A model generated the notes under the pieces. That model did no database searches and had not been told where the DNA came from. It worked only from the letters and a program-made list of their open reading frames with translations. Below, in pieces: positions 25,186 to 36,478 of a stretch of 64,000 nt of DNA (position 1 is its first letter; each line of letters starts with the position of its first letter). Source of the DNA: Pycnopodia helianthoides (taxonomy: Eukaryota > Echinodermata > Asteroidea > Forcipulatida > Asteriidae); the NCBI GenBank assembly GCA_032158295.1, contig CM063246.1, forward strand, positions 8,309,608-8,373,607, read 5' to 3'. Position numbers and translations under genes: made by a program.

Positions 25186-26597
25186 ACGCAATATGAGACA
25201 AGACACGACCGACAAAAAAACAAACAAACACACAAAATACGAAGAATAACTTGTGAGCAACCAGAAGATTTTTGTTGTTGAAATCACTGAGTTTAAATTC
25301 CGACGATATTGATTTCAAATTGACGACTGAATGCTTAAAGGTACAGGGTCATATGTCTTATTCATTTGTTAGCTTTTTTTGTTCAACGTAATTCTTATTT
25401 ATGGGAATATTTATCAAGAAATAAACAATGTGACAGTGAACGTTGGTAAAAGTCTCATCTGAACACAGTGTCTACTTGCTGAGAAAACAGCAACAAACTA
25501 TCATGTGTAGCAAGGTAACAGCGGGTACCACCGAATCTCTATCCGCAGCATTCGTGGACGTTCATCAACCCTCAGAGTTCTGTGAAACGATTCATTCTCA
25601 GATTCAAGTGATTTGGGGTGAACAATTATCAAAACCATACTTCGAAGGGGAATCCTTGTCTCAAAATAGTTTATACAACTTGCTCTATAATACAACCAAC
25701 AGTTTCTTGCACTCCCTTGCAGTGCTTCTCACCCGAAATTGTTATGGTAATGATGTTTTGTTTGTTTGTTTGTTTGTTTGGGGGGGGGTTGGGGGGAGGG
25801 GGTATTTACCAATCTGTGACCCTACCTTTAAACATCTGAATCTATTAATTTCTTGCTCTCCTTCACTTACCAATCTTACAGGTAGTTGATATTCATACAT
25901 CATTAAATAAATAAACACCCGAGGAGTTATGTTAACCCATCATAGATGATATAGTATTTGTTCACTGTCCATCATATTCGGCTACGCATCATTTTCTTTT
26001 ATATGGGTCTCTTCAAGTGGAGGAAGAATCCCTCAAGGTGACTGGTACATTATTCAGCTCAATTGGAATAAACCACGTGACCTATGAAATCACACCTTTA
26101 CAAAAGAGCCACAGAGCTTGGAATCCCAGCAGGCACGATAGGTACACAGCCCCAATGAAAGAAAGCATTCAATATTATTTTATGGATAATGCATAGTTTG
26201 GTTTTTTTTTCAACTTTTGATAAGAAGAGAGGGGGGGACACAGCTCAAAACTTGTTCGGCTGTTACTTTTAAATCTTTAATTTATGTGGGGAAATCGTGA
26301 CACAAAATGAAAAACTTCAGATATGACTAGTGACTAGTGTTGTATCTTGCCTGCCAGAAATGCCCTGGAATGTACAGGAGGTCACGTTTTGTCAACAAAC
26401 GTTACATGGTCTATATATATTTCATTACAAAATCTAAACTAAAGAAGAAAGACTGTTGTTGAAAACAAATCTGCTAAATCTCCAACAAAATTCACGTTTG
26501 AAAGGCATCTGTTATGTAGATTTTTCCTAGCGTGTATTTCCGTCTGGATGTCGTGATAAGTTATGCTCGCGTTATCCGGTCATTATTTTCCAGCAAT

Positions 26598-26868
26598 TCT
26601 CACTTGATAAACTCCTGGGTTGGAATTGACCCGGAAGCGAAGCCGCGTCCGGGAAGGGGGCGGGGCGGGGCGGGGGGGGTGCTGACCCATTTGTGGGCTT
26701 CTGGATTAGACTGACCCAGAAACTGGTTTTTAAAACATTTGGAGTTCAGGTCGGAGTCTGCGATAGTTTGATCAATTTCTGGGTCATTATTACACACTGA
26801 ACCCGGGTCACACTTACCAATAAAAGGGGTGTGGAACCGAGTCGATTCTGAACGGGAGTTTTTAAAGT
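26598..26868. repeat. GGGTCA-rich TIR element, family D
   Basis: AAACTCCTGGGTTGGAATTG at the left and ACGGGAGTTTTTAAAGTGTA at the right, with GACCCG/GGGTCA words between them. It holds a GGGGCGGGGCGG run near 26655-26680. Confidence 0.65.
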
Positions 26869-26956
26869 GTAAGCAAGCATTGCCGTTGATATCACTTAAT
26901 ATAGCACGCATACATGTAGGAATATGATTTTGTTATGATTTATTTTTTGATTATAA

Positions 26957-27320
<364 letters not shown>

Positions 27321-27540
27321 GAGAGCAAAATTGAAAATGCTTACAGTCGGTACTTCCTATGAAGGTTAATGCGATACAAGCCACAAGGGTCGTTCCACTA
27401 GTATTCAACGAGCTGTGGAGTTTATATTATACACAAACAGGTGATCTCTCCCATAAAGGGAGTTCTGTCCAGAGACTATGAAACAAATGAGGCTGCTCAG
27501 GGACATGGACTTATTCAAACTGGGCAGATAATAAACAACA

Positions 27541-27762
27541 TTCCGGGTCAGAGTTGACACGGGTCCATATCCCGTGGTGCCTGGCCCATTACTGGGTCAG
27601 TTTGACTCGGAATGTGCGTCAAAAATGACCCCGAAATTGGTAATTAAAAAAAAATACGCAGACTTTGAGTTAAATTACAACTTGTTTTTAACCACTTTCC
27701 GGGTTAGCCTGTCCCGGAAATGGGCCAGGCTCCCTGGGACCCTGGAGTTTCTAAAGTAAAAA
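27541..27762. repeat. GGGTCA-rich TIR element, family D
   Basis: It begins TTCCGGGTCAGAGTTGAC and ends GACCCTGGAGTTTCTAAAG. Internal GGGTCAGTTTGACTCGG matches the other family members. Confidence 0.65.
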
Positions 27763-27977
27763 GGTCTTTCTATTCAAAGACAGGATGGTCACGGGGTTAT
27801 CCACAAGTAGGTGGAAAAATACATTAGTAAACAATAGGCATAATATAACCGACAAACCGTGTCCTCCCAGAGCTCCAGTAGCCATGAATTTTTGATGGTT
27901 TAGTTTCGACCTAAAACATTTATAGTGGTTGGGATGAACGTTATCTCTCCATTTTAATGATGTACCATCGCTGTCAG

Positions 27978-28366
27978 TTAAAAGGGAGGGTATACCTTTA
28001 TTAACTGCTCAACAAAGGAGACCATAAAAACTTACTTGGTAAGAAGCACTGCAGCTGTTGATAATGTATACAACTTTGAGAAACGATTCCGTTCTATGGA
28101 ATGTCGTTTCAGAGAGAGGGATTCAAGAAAATTTCAATCTGAGAAACGTTTCATGCATGAATCGTTTCTCAGATTGTGTATTCCAATTACGGATTATTCT
28201 TCCTGCGTGGACATAAACCTGCTCCAAATTTGTGGCGATATCTCAAAAACGCTACCACTTTTTGTAATGAAATTTTCACAGGTTAGTTTGATTGTATTAT
28301 GTACATTAACATTAGGATTAAAACAATCGACCGGTTCCAAAAACCAAAGGTATAATTTGCCTTTAA
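27978..28366. repeat. TIR element, family C, copy 2, with internal palindrome
   Basis: It shares AAAACTTACTTGGTAAGAAG with the 11400 copy. The interior holds CAATCTGAGAAACG near 28136 and CGTTTCTCAGATTG near 28162, a 14-bp inverted pair around CATGCATG. Outer ends are AGGTATA/TATACCT-type and weak. Confidence 0.7.
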
Positions 28367-29089
28367 ATGCAATATATTTTTGTTCTGTCAGTTAGTATTT
28401 TCAATCTAACCCTTTCTTGCAAGACAAGCTTAAAACATGGAGATACGGACATTTGCAAATAACATCCATTTAATATCATTTCTTATTTTTAAATAATTTT
28501 ATAAATTTATATCTTTGTTTACATATACATAATTCCTTGGTATAAAATCAGTTTTAAAAACATATGATACTTTACCGATTCAACACATACTCGAATATTA
28601 TTTGGTACCATTTTAAAGTTCTGTTTATGCTATACATATATATATGTATTGATCCTATACAGGCCAAACCGAATTTTGTTTTTTCCAGTTTTTCAGACAG
28701 TTTTTGATCTATCCGTAGCTTGTAAATTTGCATACACACAACGATAATATCAGGTCAAATATATTAGTGAGATTTAGTCCCACATTACGGGAACTTCCCA
28801 AATAATCGCCCTAAAACACCAAAATTAGGTCAACAGAAACACCCTTTTGCTGCCTGTAACCACTATGTTAGAATTGCGGCTCGATAAGACAATCGTACAT
28901 GCTCCAACCCTGAAGAGTAAATCGCGCGGCTGTCACCCCGAATTTGTATCCCAGTTTTATAATATCATTATCATATTAATTGTCAGCCACGCTTTTCAAA
29001 AAACTCAGTACGGAAGATTGCAGATTATTATAAATGCCTGCCTCGAATAATTAAACCTCCCACCGTAACGGTGTCGATTTAATACTCAC

Positions 29090-29213
29090 ATTCCTTTAAC
29101 GAGCTGCCGCCCCTTGCCGCTCCTGTAAATGCCAGAAATATGACGAGCGATATCACACTGGCCGCTCTGGATATCGTGGTCAACATGTCGTTCGAACGGT
29201 TGGTCGTCTCCAT
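29090..29213 (-). CDS. Gene 1 exon 1: signal peptide
   Basis: The ATG at 29213 opens METTNRSNDMLTTISRAAS, followed by the hydrophobic core VISLVIFLAFTG and a small-residue cleavage-like region (AARGGSS). This is a secretory signal sequence and targets the CUB/LDLa protein to the ER. A second in-frame Met at residue 10 would give a more compact signal peptide. The exon ends GAAT|GTGAGT after 41 codons plus one base (phase 1), which matches the phase of exon 2 at 5219-5403. The surrounding sequence is more CG-rich than the introns, as expected at a 5' end. The join to exon 2 is inferred from phase, strand and domain logic, not from transcript data. Confidence 0.72.
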
Positions 29214-29501
29214 CTTTGTGCACCGTGTATTACCCACCGACTGTTTATAATGCGCTGCCTGGAATTATATGCAGTCTATCCCCGCCTTCGTTGGGAAAAA
29301 ATTCCCTCCCTGGAACGTTGCTGTGCTGCTTGCCGAGGCTATCGTTTAAGGGTTACCTAAGTACATTCACATGCAACCCCCAGCCTGTAGGTAGTTGTTA
29401 TACTGCTCGAATATTTTAACGTTCCTCGCTGTGTGCAGAATTAGTGTTAGTGCGTGCACAGTGTGTTGGTGTATCATCATCATCCAGAAAGATCTGGTGA
29501 C
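29214..29501 (-). promoter_or_regulatory. Gene 1 5' flank with TATA-like box
   Basis: On the minus strand ATTATAAACAG lies at 29241-29250 (TATAAA at 29244-29249), only about 30 bp upstream of the first ATG. If it is used, the 5' UTR would be nearly absent or translation would start at the second ATG. The triplicated block begins at about 29502, directly upstream. Confidence 0.4.
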
Positions 29502-31132
29502 ACTGTCGTTCCTCCTCCACGCGGTAGAAAAGTAGCGCTAAATTGTGTGTTGCTGCTGCTGCTGTGACCTACAGTTGATCGATTGTTTGCCTCCGGTTTC
29601 AAACTCGGTAATAATCAACCATTGTTTTTCGGAGAAACAAAGTCAGAGGCGGGTCCGATATCGCACCCCGGGGAAAAACGTGGGTCGGGGTAAAATGATT
29701 GATGAAGAGGGCCGAAGAGTAAATTGGTATCACTAGGCCGCAATGCGTGCTCTCATGTCTGAATGTATGCGGCTACAGTTCCGCGGATATGTAACTAGAA
29801 ACTACCGTCGAGTCAGTGCATCCTTCGGCAGGACAGCATAATTTTGTTATATTGAGAAGTTGTTTACAAGAAACGTGAACGGCACTATAAACACTGACCG
29901 TATCACTAACTGAGCAACACCACTCCCTCTATGGAGCTGGTGCCGGGCTCTAAAAATACAAAAGCAGCTTTTGTTTAGTTATAAAAGGGAAACGCTGTTT
30001 ACAAGAAATGCTGTCGCACAAAACATGACGTCATTGCCTGCCCAACTTTACAATAATATTTTGATAAGAAAGACTGGTGGCTGTGCCCATGTAATATGTG
30101 TTACAGCATAGAGCTATGGTTACAGGCACTTTCAATTTAATAAGTCGAACTGTTTTTACAAGCGGGGTCGACTAATATTTCTCGAGGGCTCTAGACGTAA
30201 AATATTACTTCAGGGGCATGTCTGCGAATGACAATTAAAACGCCCATCAGTGCTGCCCGTCTTCAGGAAATGACGGCGTATTAACGAAACTATTGGAGCC
30301 TGAAACGGATCAAGTCAGTAAATCACAACAGCTGCACCCTGATGCAAACAAGGGTCCCATCATTGTATACGACAATCAATAGCTTTCAGCAATCACTTAA
30401 AGGATTATTGTAAATATGATTTTTCGTATGCCATTCAATTAACACAGCCTAGCCACATCTCCGTCGAACGAAGCGAGCCGGGGGAGTGATGTTGTCTCAT
30501 TACCCGGCACCGTGGTGTATCAAATCAAACCGTTCACCGTAAATTGCCTCCCTAAATTACCGTTCAGCTCACTAGCTGCTTCCCTCTCTGCACAGCACAG
30601 TCTCGTCCTGCTCATCGTATGTGATCCTTAAACCCTGCCTACCCCCCCCCCCACTCACTCGCTACATTTCTCGCATTTGGGCAGGACTCGCACTATGTAA
30701 ATGTAGAAAGCCTCGGGGTTTTAAGCTTGACCTTTTTCCTGGTTGGTTACCTCTGAAAAGATCGAAATTATGTGGATACCTGAAACCGACTTAATAGGAT
30801 TTGGGTGGCGTTTAAAAGGTGATGTGTTGGCACTTTGGACACCAGTGCAGTGCCGTCGTATACACGGGATAATGTCCTCGAGTGCTGTTGGGTCCGTCCC
30901 CTGATTTTTATTGCTCAACGGGGTTTGGGGAATAGAAGATTCTGAAGCTCTCAGAGGTTTTGAGACTTACATTGGAAAAATTGAACATTTGCTTTCAACC
31001 CTTATCTCTTTACTTCAATACTATAAACACTGTCGGATTTAAAGGAACATTACAGAATTGGTTTTTGCTAACAAAACAGTTGTTGGCAGTGTAAGCACTT
31101 TATGTATTCCACCATAAACATAAACTGACAAA
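29502..31132. repeat. Tandem triplication, unit 1 (1.63 kb, empty-site form)
   Basis: Unit 1 starts ACTGTCGTTCCTCC and is nearly identical to units 2 and 3, apart from lacking a ~665-bp insertion. The intact target site GATATG is at 29786-29791. Sparse differences include TACAGCATAG (unit 1) against TACAGCACAG (units 2 and 3), and C-run length near 30643. It ends inside a truncated family A element. No gene is evident; short open frames here have no recognisable features. Confidence 0.9.
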
Positions 31133-33430
31133 ACTGTCGTTCCTCCTCCACGCGGTAGAAAAGTAGCGCTAAATTGTGTGTTGCTGCTGCTGCTGTGACC
31201 TACAGTTGATCGATTGTTTGCCTCCGGTTTCAAACTCGGTAATAATCAACCATTGTTTTTCGGAGAAACAAAGTCAGAGGCGGGTCCGATATCGCACCCC
31301 GGGGAAAAAATGTGGGTCGGGGTAAAATGATTGATGAAGAGGGCCGAAGAGTAAATTGGTATCACTAGGCCGCAATGCGTGCTCTCATGTCTGAATGTAT
31401 GCGGCTACAGTTCCGCGGATATGTATGGTGGCCCTGAAGGGACATCGCATATCGCAAACGTGTGCGCATACGTATGCAATGTCGTGAAACAATTCGCGAA
31501 TATGTGCGCACACGTATGCAATGTCGTGAAAAAAATCGCGAATATGTGCGCACACGTGTGCAATGTCGTGAAACAAATCGCGAATATGTGCGCACATGTA
31601 TGCAATGTCGTGAAACAATTCGCGAATATGTGCGCACACGTCTGCGAATATATTTGTGATGTCGTGAATTTTATTGCATACCATGTCGCATACCTTTGAA
31701 TAAAATGTCTAATGATCTGGGGGTTTCTTGCCTACAGTGAGATAAGCGGTAGTCATTGCAGCGGTGGTCATTGTTGTGAGGCAAGCGAGGCGGGTGGTCT
31801 TCCGGTATGGCAAGACTTGGCCTGGTGCCAAGGTCCTGGGTACATGCTCCCTAGGTCACTAACAAATTGTCCGCAACTATGACATCACCCAAAGGTATGC
31901 GACATGGTATGCAATAAAATTCACGACATCGCAAATATATTCGCAGACGTGTGCGCACATATTCGCGATTTGTTTCACGACATTGCATACGTGTGCGCAC
32001 ATATTCGCGATTTGTTTCACGACATTGCATACGTATGCGCACACGTTTGCGATATGCGATGTCCCTTCAGAGCCACCATAGATATGTAACTAGAAACTAC
32101 CGTCGAGTCAGTGCATCCTTCGGCAGGACAGCATAATTTTGTTATATTGAGAAGTTGTTTACAAGAAACGTGAACGGCACTATAAACACTGACCGTATCA
32201 CTAACTGAGCAACACCACTCCCTCTATGGAGCTGGTGCCGGGCTCTAAAAATACAAAAGCAGCTTTTGTTTAGTTATAAAAGGGAAACGCTGTTTACAAG
32301 AAATGCTGTCGCACAAAACATGACGTCATTGCCTGCCCAACTTTACAATAATATTTTGATAAGAAAGACTGGTGGCTGTGCCCATGTAATATGTGTTACA
32401 GCACAGAGCTATGGTTACAGGCACTTTCAATTTAATAAGTCGAACTGTTTTTACAAGCGGGGTCGACTAATATTTCTCGAGGGCTCTAGACGTAAAATAT
32501 TACTTCAGGGGCATGTCTGCGAATGACAATTAAAACGCCCATCAGTGCTGCCCGTCTTCAGGAAATGACGGCGTATTAACGAAACTATTGGAGCCTGAAA
32601 CGGATCAAGTCAGTAAATCACAACAGCTGCACCCTGATGCAAACAAGGGTCCCATCATTGTATACGACAATCAATAGCTTTCAGCAATCACTTAAAGGAT
32701 TATTGTAAATATGATTTTTCGTATGCCATTCAATTAACACAGCCTAGCCACATCTCCGTCGAACGAAGCGAGCCGGGGGAGTGATGTTGTCTCATTACCC
32801 GGCACCGTGGTGTATCAAATCAAACCGTTCACCGTAAATTGCCTCCCTAAATTACCGTTCAGCTCACTAGCTGCTTCCCTCTCTGCACAGCACAGTCTCG
32901 TCCTGCTCATCGTATGTGATCCTTAAACCCTGCCTACCCCCCCCCCTCCCACTCACTCGCTACATTTCTCGCATTTGGGCAGGACTCGCACTATGTAAAT
33001 GTAGAAAGCCTCGGGGTTTTAAGCTTGACCTTTTTCCTGGTTGGTTACCTCTGAAAAGATCGAAATTATGTGGATACCTGAAACCGACTTAATAGGATTT
33101 GGGTGGCGTTTAAAAGGTGATGTGTTGGCACTTTGGACACCAGTGCAGTGCCGTCGTATACACGGGATAATGTCCTCGAGTGCTGTTGGGTCCGTCCCCT
33201 GATTTTTATTGCTCAACGGGGTTTGGGGAATAGAAGATTCTGAAGCTCTCAGAGGTTTTGAGACTTACATTGGAAAAATTGAACATTTGCTTTCAACCCT
33301 TATCTCTTTACTTCAATACTATAAACACTGTCGGATTTAAAGGAACATTACAGAATTGGTTTTTGCTAACAAAACAGTTGTTGGCAGTGTAAGCACTTTA
33401 TGTATTCCACCATAAACATAAACTGACAAA
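31133..33430. repeat. Tandem triplication, unit 2 (2.30 kb, filled-site form)
   Basis: Same sequence as unit 1 with the TIR element inserted at 31424-32080. It ends in the same truncated family A element (33336-33430) joined to ACTGTCGTTCC of unit 3. Units 2 and 3 differ at only a handful of positions, so their duplication is the most recent event or one copy is an assembly artefact. Confidence 0.9.
31424..32080. mobile_element. TIR element built of 42-bp palindromic repeats, copy in unit 2
   Basis: Left end TATGGTGGCCCTGAAGGG and right end CCCTTCAGAGCCACCATA are inverted and stay near-identical for over 80 bp. The direct repeat GATATG flanks it (31418-31423 and 32081-32086; an 8-bp GATATGTA reading shifts the left border by two bases). 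The arms consist of 42-bp units with ATTCGCGAAT, TGTGCGCACA and GCATACGTATGC palindromes, about four in the left arm and two in the right, in opposite orientation. A spacer of about 195 bp shows no transposase. Because 42 is a multiple of 3, spurious open frames run along both strands. It is a non-autonomous DNA transposon with satellite-like arms. Confidence 0.88.
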
Positions 33431-35729
33431 ACTGTCGTTCCTCCTCCACGCGGTAGAAAAGTAGCGCTAAATTGTGTGTTGCTGCTGCTGCTGTGACCTA
33501 CAGTTGATCGATTGTTTGCCTCCGGTTTCAAACTCGGTAATAATCAACCATTGTTTTTCGGAGAAACAAAGTCAGAGGCGGGTCCGATATCGCACCCCGG
33601 GGAAAAATGTGGGTCGGGGTAAAATGATTGATGAAGAGGGCCGAAGAGTAAATTGGTATCACTAGGCCGCAATGCGTGCTCTCATGTCTGAATGTATGCG
33701 GCTACAGTTCCGCGGATATGTATGGTGGCCCTGAAGGGACATCGCATATCGCAAACGTGTGCGCATACGTATGCAATGTCGTGAAACAATTCGCGAATAT
33801 GTGCGCACACGTATGCAATGTCGTGAAAAAAATCGCGAATATGTGCGCACACGTGTGCAATGTCGTGAAACAAATCGCGAATATGTGCGCACATGTATGC
33901 AATGTCGTGAAACAATTCGCGAATATGTGCGCACACGTCTGCGAATATATTTGTGATGTCGTGAATTTTATTGCATACCATGTCGCATACCTTTGAATAA
34001 AATGTCTAATGATCTGGGGGGTTTCTTGCCTACAGTGAGATAAGCGGTAGTCATTGCAGCGGTGGTCATTGTTGTGAGGCAAGCGAGGCGGGTGGTCTTC
34101 CGGTATGGCAAGACTTGGCCTGGTGCCAAGGTCCTGGGTACATGCTCCCTAGGTCACTAACAAATTGTCCGCAACTATGACATCACCCAAAGGTATGCGA
34201 CATGGTATGCAATAAAATTCACGACATCGCAAATATATTCGCAGACGTGTGCGCACATATTCGCGATTTGTTTCACGACATTGCATACGTGTGCGCACAT
34301 ATTCGCGATTTGTTTCACGACATTGCATACGTATGCGCACACGTTTGCGATATGCGATGTCCCTTCAGAGCCACCATAGATATGTAACTAGAAACTACCG
34401 TCGAGTCAGTGCATCCTTCGGCAGGACAGCATAATTTTGTTATATTGAGAAGTTGTTTACAAGAAACGTGAACGGCACTATAAACACTGACCGTATCACT
34501 AACTGAGCAACACCACTCCCTCTATGGAGCTGGTGCCGGGCTCTAAAAATACAAAAGCAGCTTTTGTTTAGTTATAAAAGGGAAACGCTGTTTACAAGAA
34601 ATGCTGTCGCACAAAACATGACGTCATTGCCTGCCCAACTTTACAATAATATTTTGATAAGAAAGACTGGTGGCTGTGCCCATGTAATATGTGTTACAGC
34701 ACAGAGCTATGGTTACAGGCACTTTCAATTTAATAAGTCGAACTGTTTTTACAAGCGGGGTCGACTAATATTTCTCGAGGGCTCTAGACGTAAAATATTA
34801 CTTCAGGGGCATGTCTGCGAATGACAATTAAAACGCCCATCAGTGCTGCCCGTCTTCAGGAAATGACGGCGTATTAACGAAACTATTGGAGCCTGAAACG
34901 GATCAAGTCAGTAAATCACAACAGCTGCACCCTGATGCAAACAAGGGTCCCATCATTGTATACGACAATCAATAGCTTTCAGCAATCACTTAAAGGATTA
35001 TTGTAAATATGATTTTTCGTATGCCATTCAATTAACACAGCCTAGCCACATCTCCGTCGAACGAAGCGAGCCGGGGGAGTGATGTTGTCTCATTACCCGG
35101 CACCGTGGTGTATCAAATCAAACCGTTCACCGTAAATTGCCTCCCTAAATTACCGTTCAGCTCACTAGCTGCTTCCCTCTCTGCACAGCACAGTCTCGTC
35201 CTGCTCATCGTATGTGATCCTTAAACCCTGCCTACCCCCCCCCCCTCCCACTCACTCGCTACATTTCTCGCATTTGGGCAGGACTCGCACTATGTAAATG
35301 TAGAAAGCCTCGGGGTTTTAAGCTTGACCTTTTTCCTGGTTGGTTACCTCTGAAAAGATCGAAATTATGTGGATACCTGAAACCGACTTAATAGGATTTG
35401 GGTGGCGTTTAAAAGGTGATGTGTTGGCACTTTGGACACCAGTGCAGTGCCGTCGTATACACGGGATAATGTCCTCGAGTGCTGTTGGGTCCGTCCCCTG
35501 ATTTTTATTGCTCAACGGGGTTTGGGGAATAGAAGATTCTGAAGCTCTCAGAGGTTTTGAGACTTACATTGGAAAAATTGAACATTTGTTTTCAACCCTT
35601 ATCTCTTTACTTCAATACTATCAACACTGTCGGATTTAAAGGAACATTACAGAATTGGTTTTTGCTAACAAAACAGTTGTTGGCAGTGTAAGCACTTTAT
35701 GTAATCCACCATAAACATAAACTGACAAA
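33431..35729. repeat. Tandem triplication, unit 3 (2.30 kb, filled-site form)
   Basis: Nearly identical to unit 2. At its right end it does not stop in the truncated element but runs on into a full-length family A element (35635-36028). This marks it as the parental right boundary. Small differences include GAACATTTGTTTTC and CTATCAACAC near 35580-35630. Confidence 0.9.
33721..34378. mobile_element. TIR element built of 42-bp palindromic repeats, copy in unit 3
   Basis: Same element and same position in the unit as 31424-32080, with the GATATG direct repeat on both sides (33715-33720 and 34379-34384). It has one extra G in the spacer. It was copied with the unit, not inserted independently. 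Confidence 0.88.
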
Positions 35730-36028
35730 CCTGTAGCAATTTGAGATCGATCGGCCATCTGGGTCACGAGAAAATCGTGAAAAACCAGGTACACATTTGC
35801 ATGAAATCATATAGATTCAACAAATTAATAAAACGCTCACTGGGCGATAAACTCTAATCGGAAAATTAGTTTATTCATTTTTCATCAAATATGACATTTC
35901 AGACAGAAAAATTTCAAGGGATGTTTTCTACTATCATCAACATTAGACCGTGTAAGTTTTGTGTAAATCTGTGATCAAAAGTACATTTAACAAGTTTTTT
36001 TCTTACCAATTCTGTAATGTTCCTTTAA
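35635..36028. repeat. TIR element, family A, full copy at triplication edge
   Basis: GGAACATTACAGAATTGG to CCAATTCTGTAATGTTCC, intact inverted ends. The first ~95 bp are the same sequence that ends units 1 and 2, so the tandem junction was formed inside this element. Confidence 0.88.
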
Positions 36029-36084
36029 GGAGAGCTTTAAATTATTGTAGTGTTAAACCACAGTTGAGTTGTTCTAGGAGAAAT

Positions 36085-36478
36085 TAAAGGGACATTACAG
36101 AATTGGTAAGAAAAAACTTGTAAAATATACTTTTTGATCACAGATTTACATAAAACTTACACGGTCTAATGATGTTGATAGTAGAAAAAATCCCTTGAAA
36201 TATTTCTGTCTGAAATGCCACATTTGATCAGAAATGAATAAACTGATTTTTAGATTGGAGTTTATCGCTCAGTGAGCGTTTTATTCTTTTTGTAGAATCT
36301 ATATGATTTCATGCAAATGTGTAATCGGTTTTTCACTATTTTCTCGTGACCCAGATGGCCGATCGATCGCAAACTTCTACAGGTTTGTCAGTTTATGTAT
36401 ATGGTGGATTACACAAAGTGCTTACACTGCCAGCAACCGTTTTGTTAGCAAAAACCAATTCTGTAATGTTCCTTTAAG
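36085..36478. repeat. TIR element, family A, inverted neighbour copy
   Basis: GGGACATTACAGAATTGG to CCAATTCTGTAATGTTCC. It lies about 57 bp from the previous copy in the opposite orientation, so the pair forms a large inverted repeat. Confidence 0.85.

Noticed and set aside
25443..25889. 148-codon plus-strand frame
   Set aside because: It ends in a TTTG/G-run repeat, has no domain or splice context, and lies in the gene 1 intron; probably chance.
31379..32080. CRISPR-like array
   Set aside because: The 42-bp units are contiguous with no unique spacers, run in both orientations and lie in animal-type DNA.
32266..32526. 86-codon frame in triplication units 2 and 3
   Set aside because: Unit 1 has a TAG in the same frame, the peptide has no features, and identity between units reflects recent duplication, not selection.
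31379..34082. Repeated-peptide frames in the triplicated region
   Set aside because: The 42-bp repeat period is divisible by three, so every frame repeats; they lie inside a non-coding TIR element on both strands.
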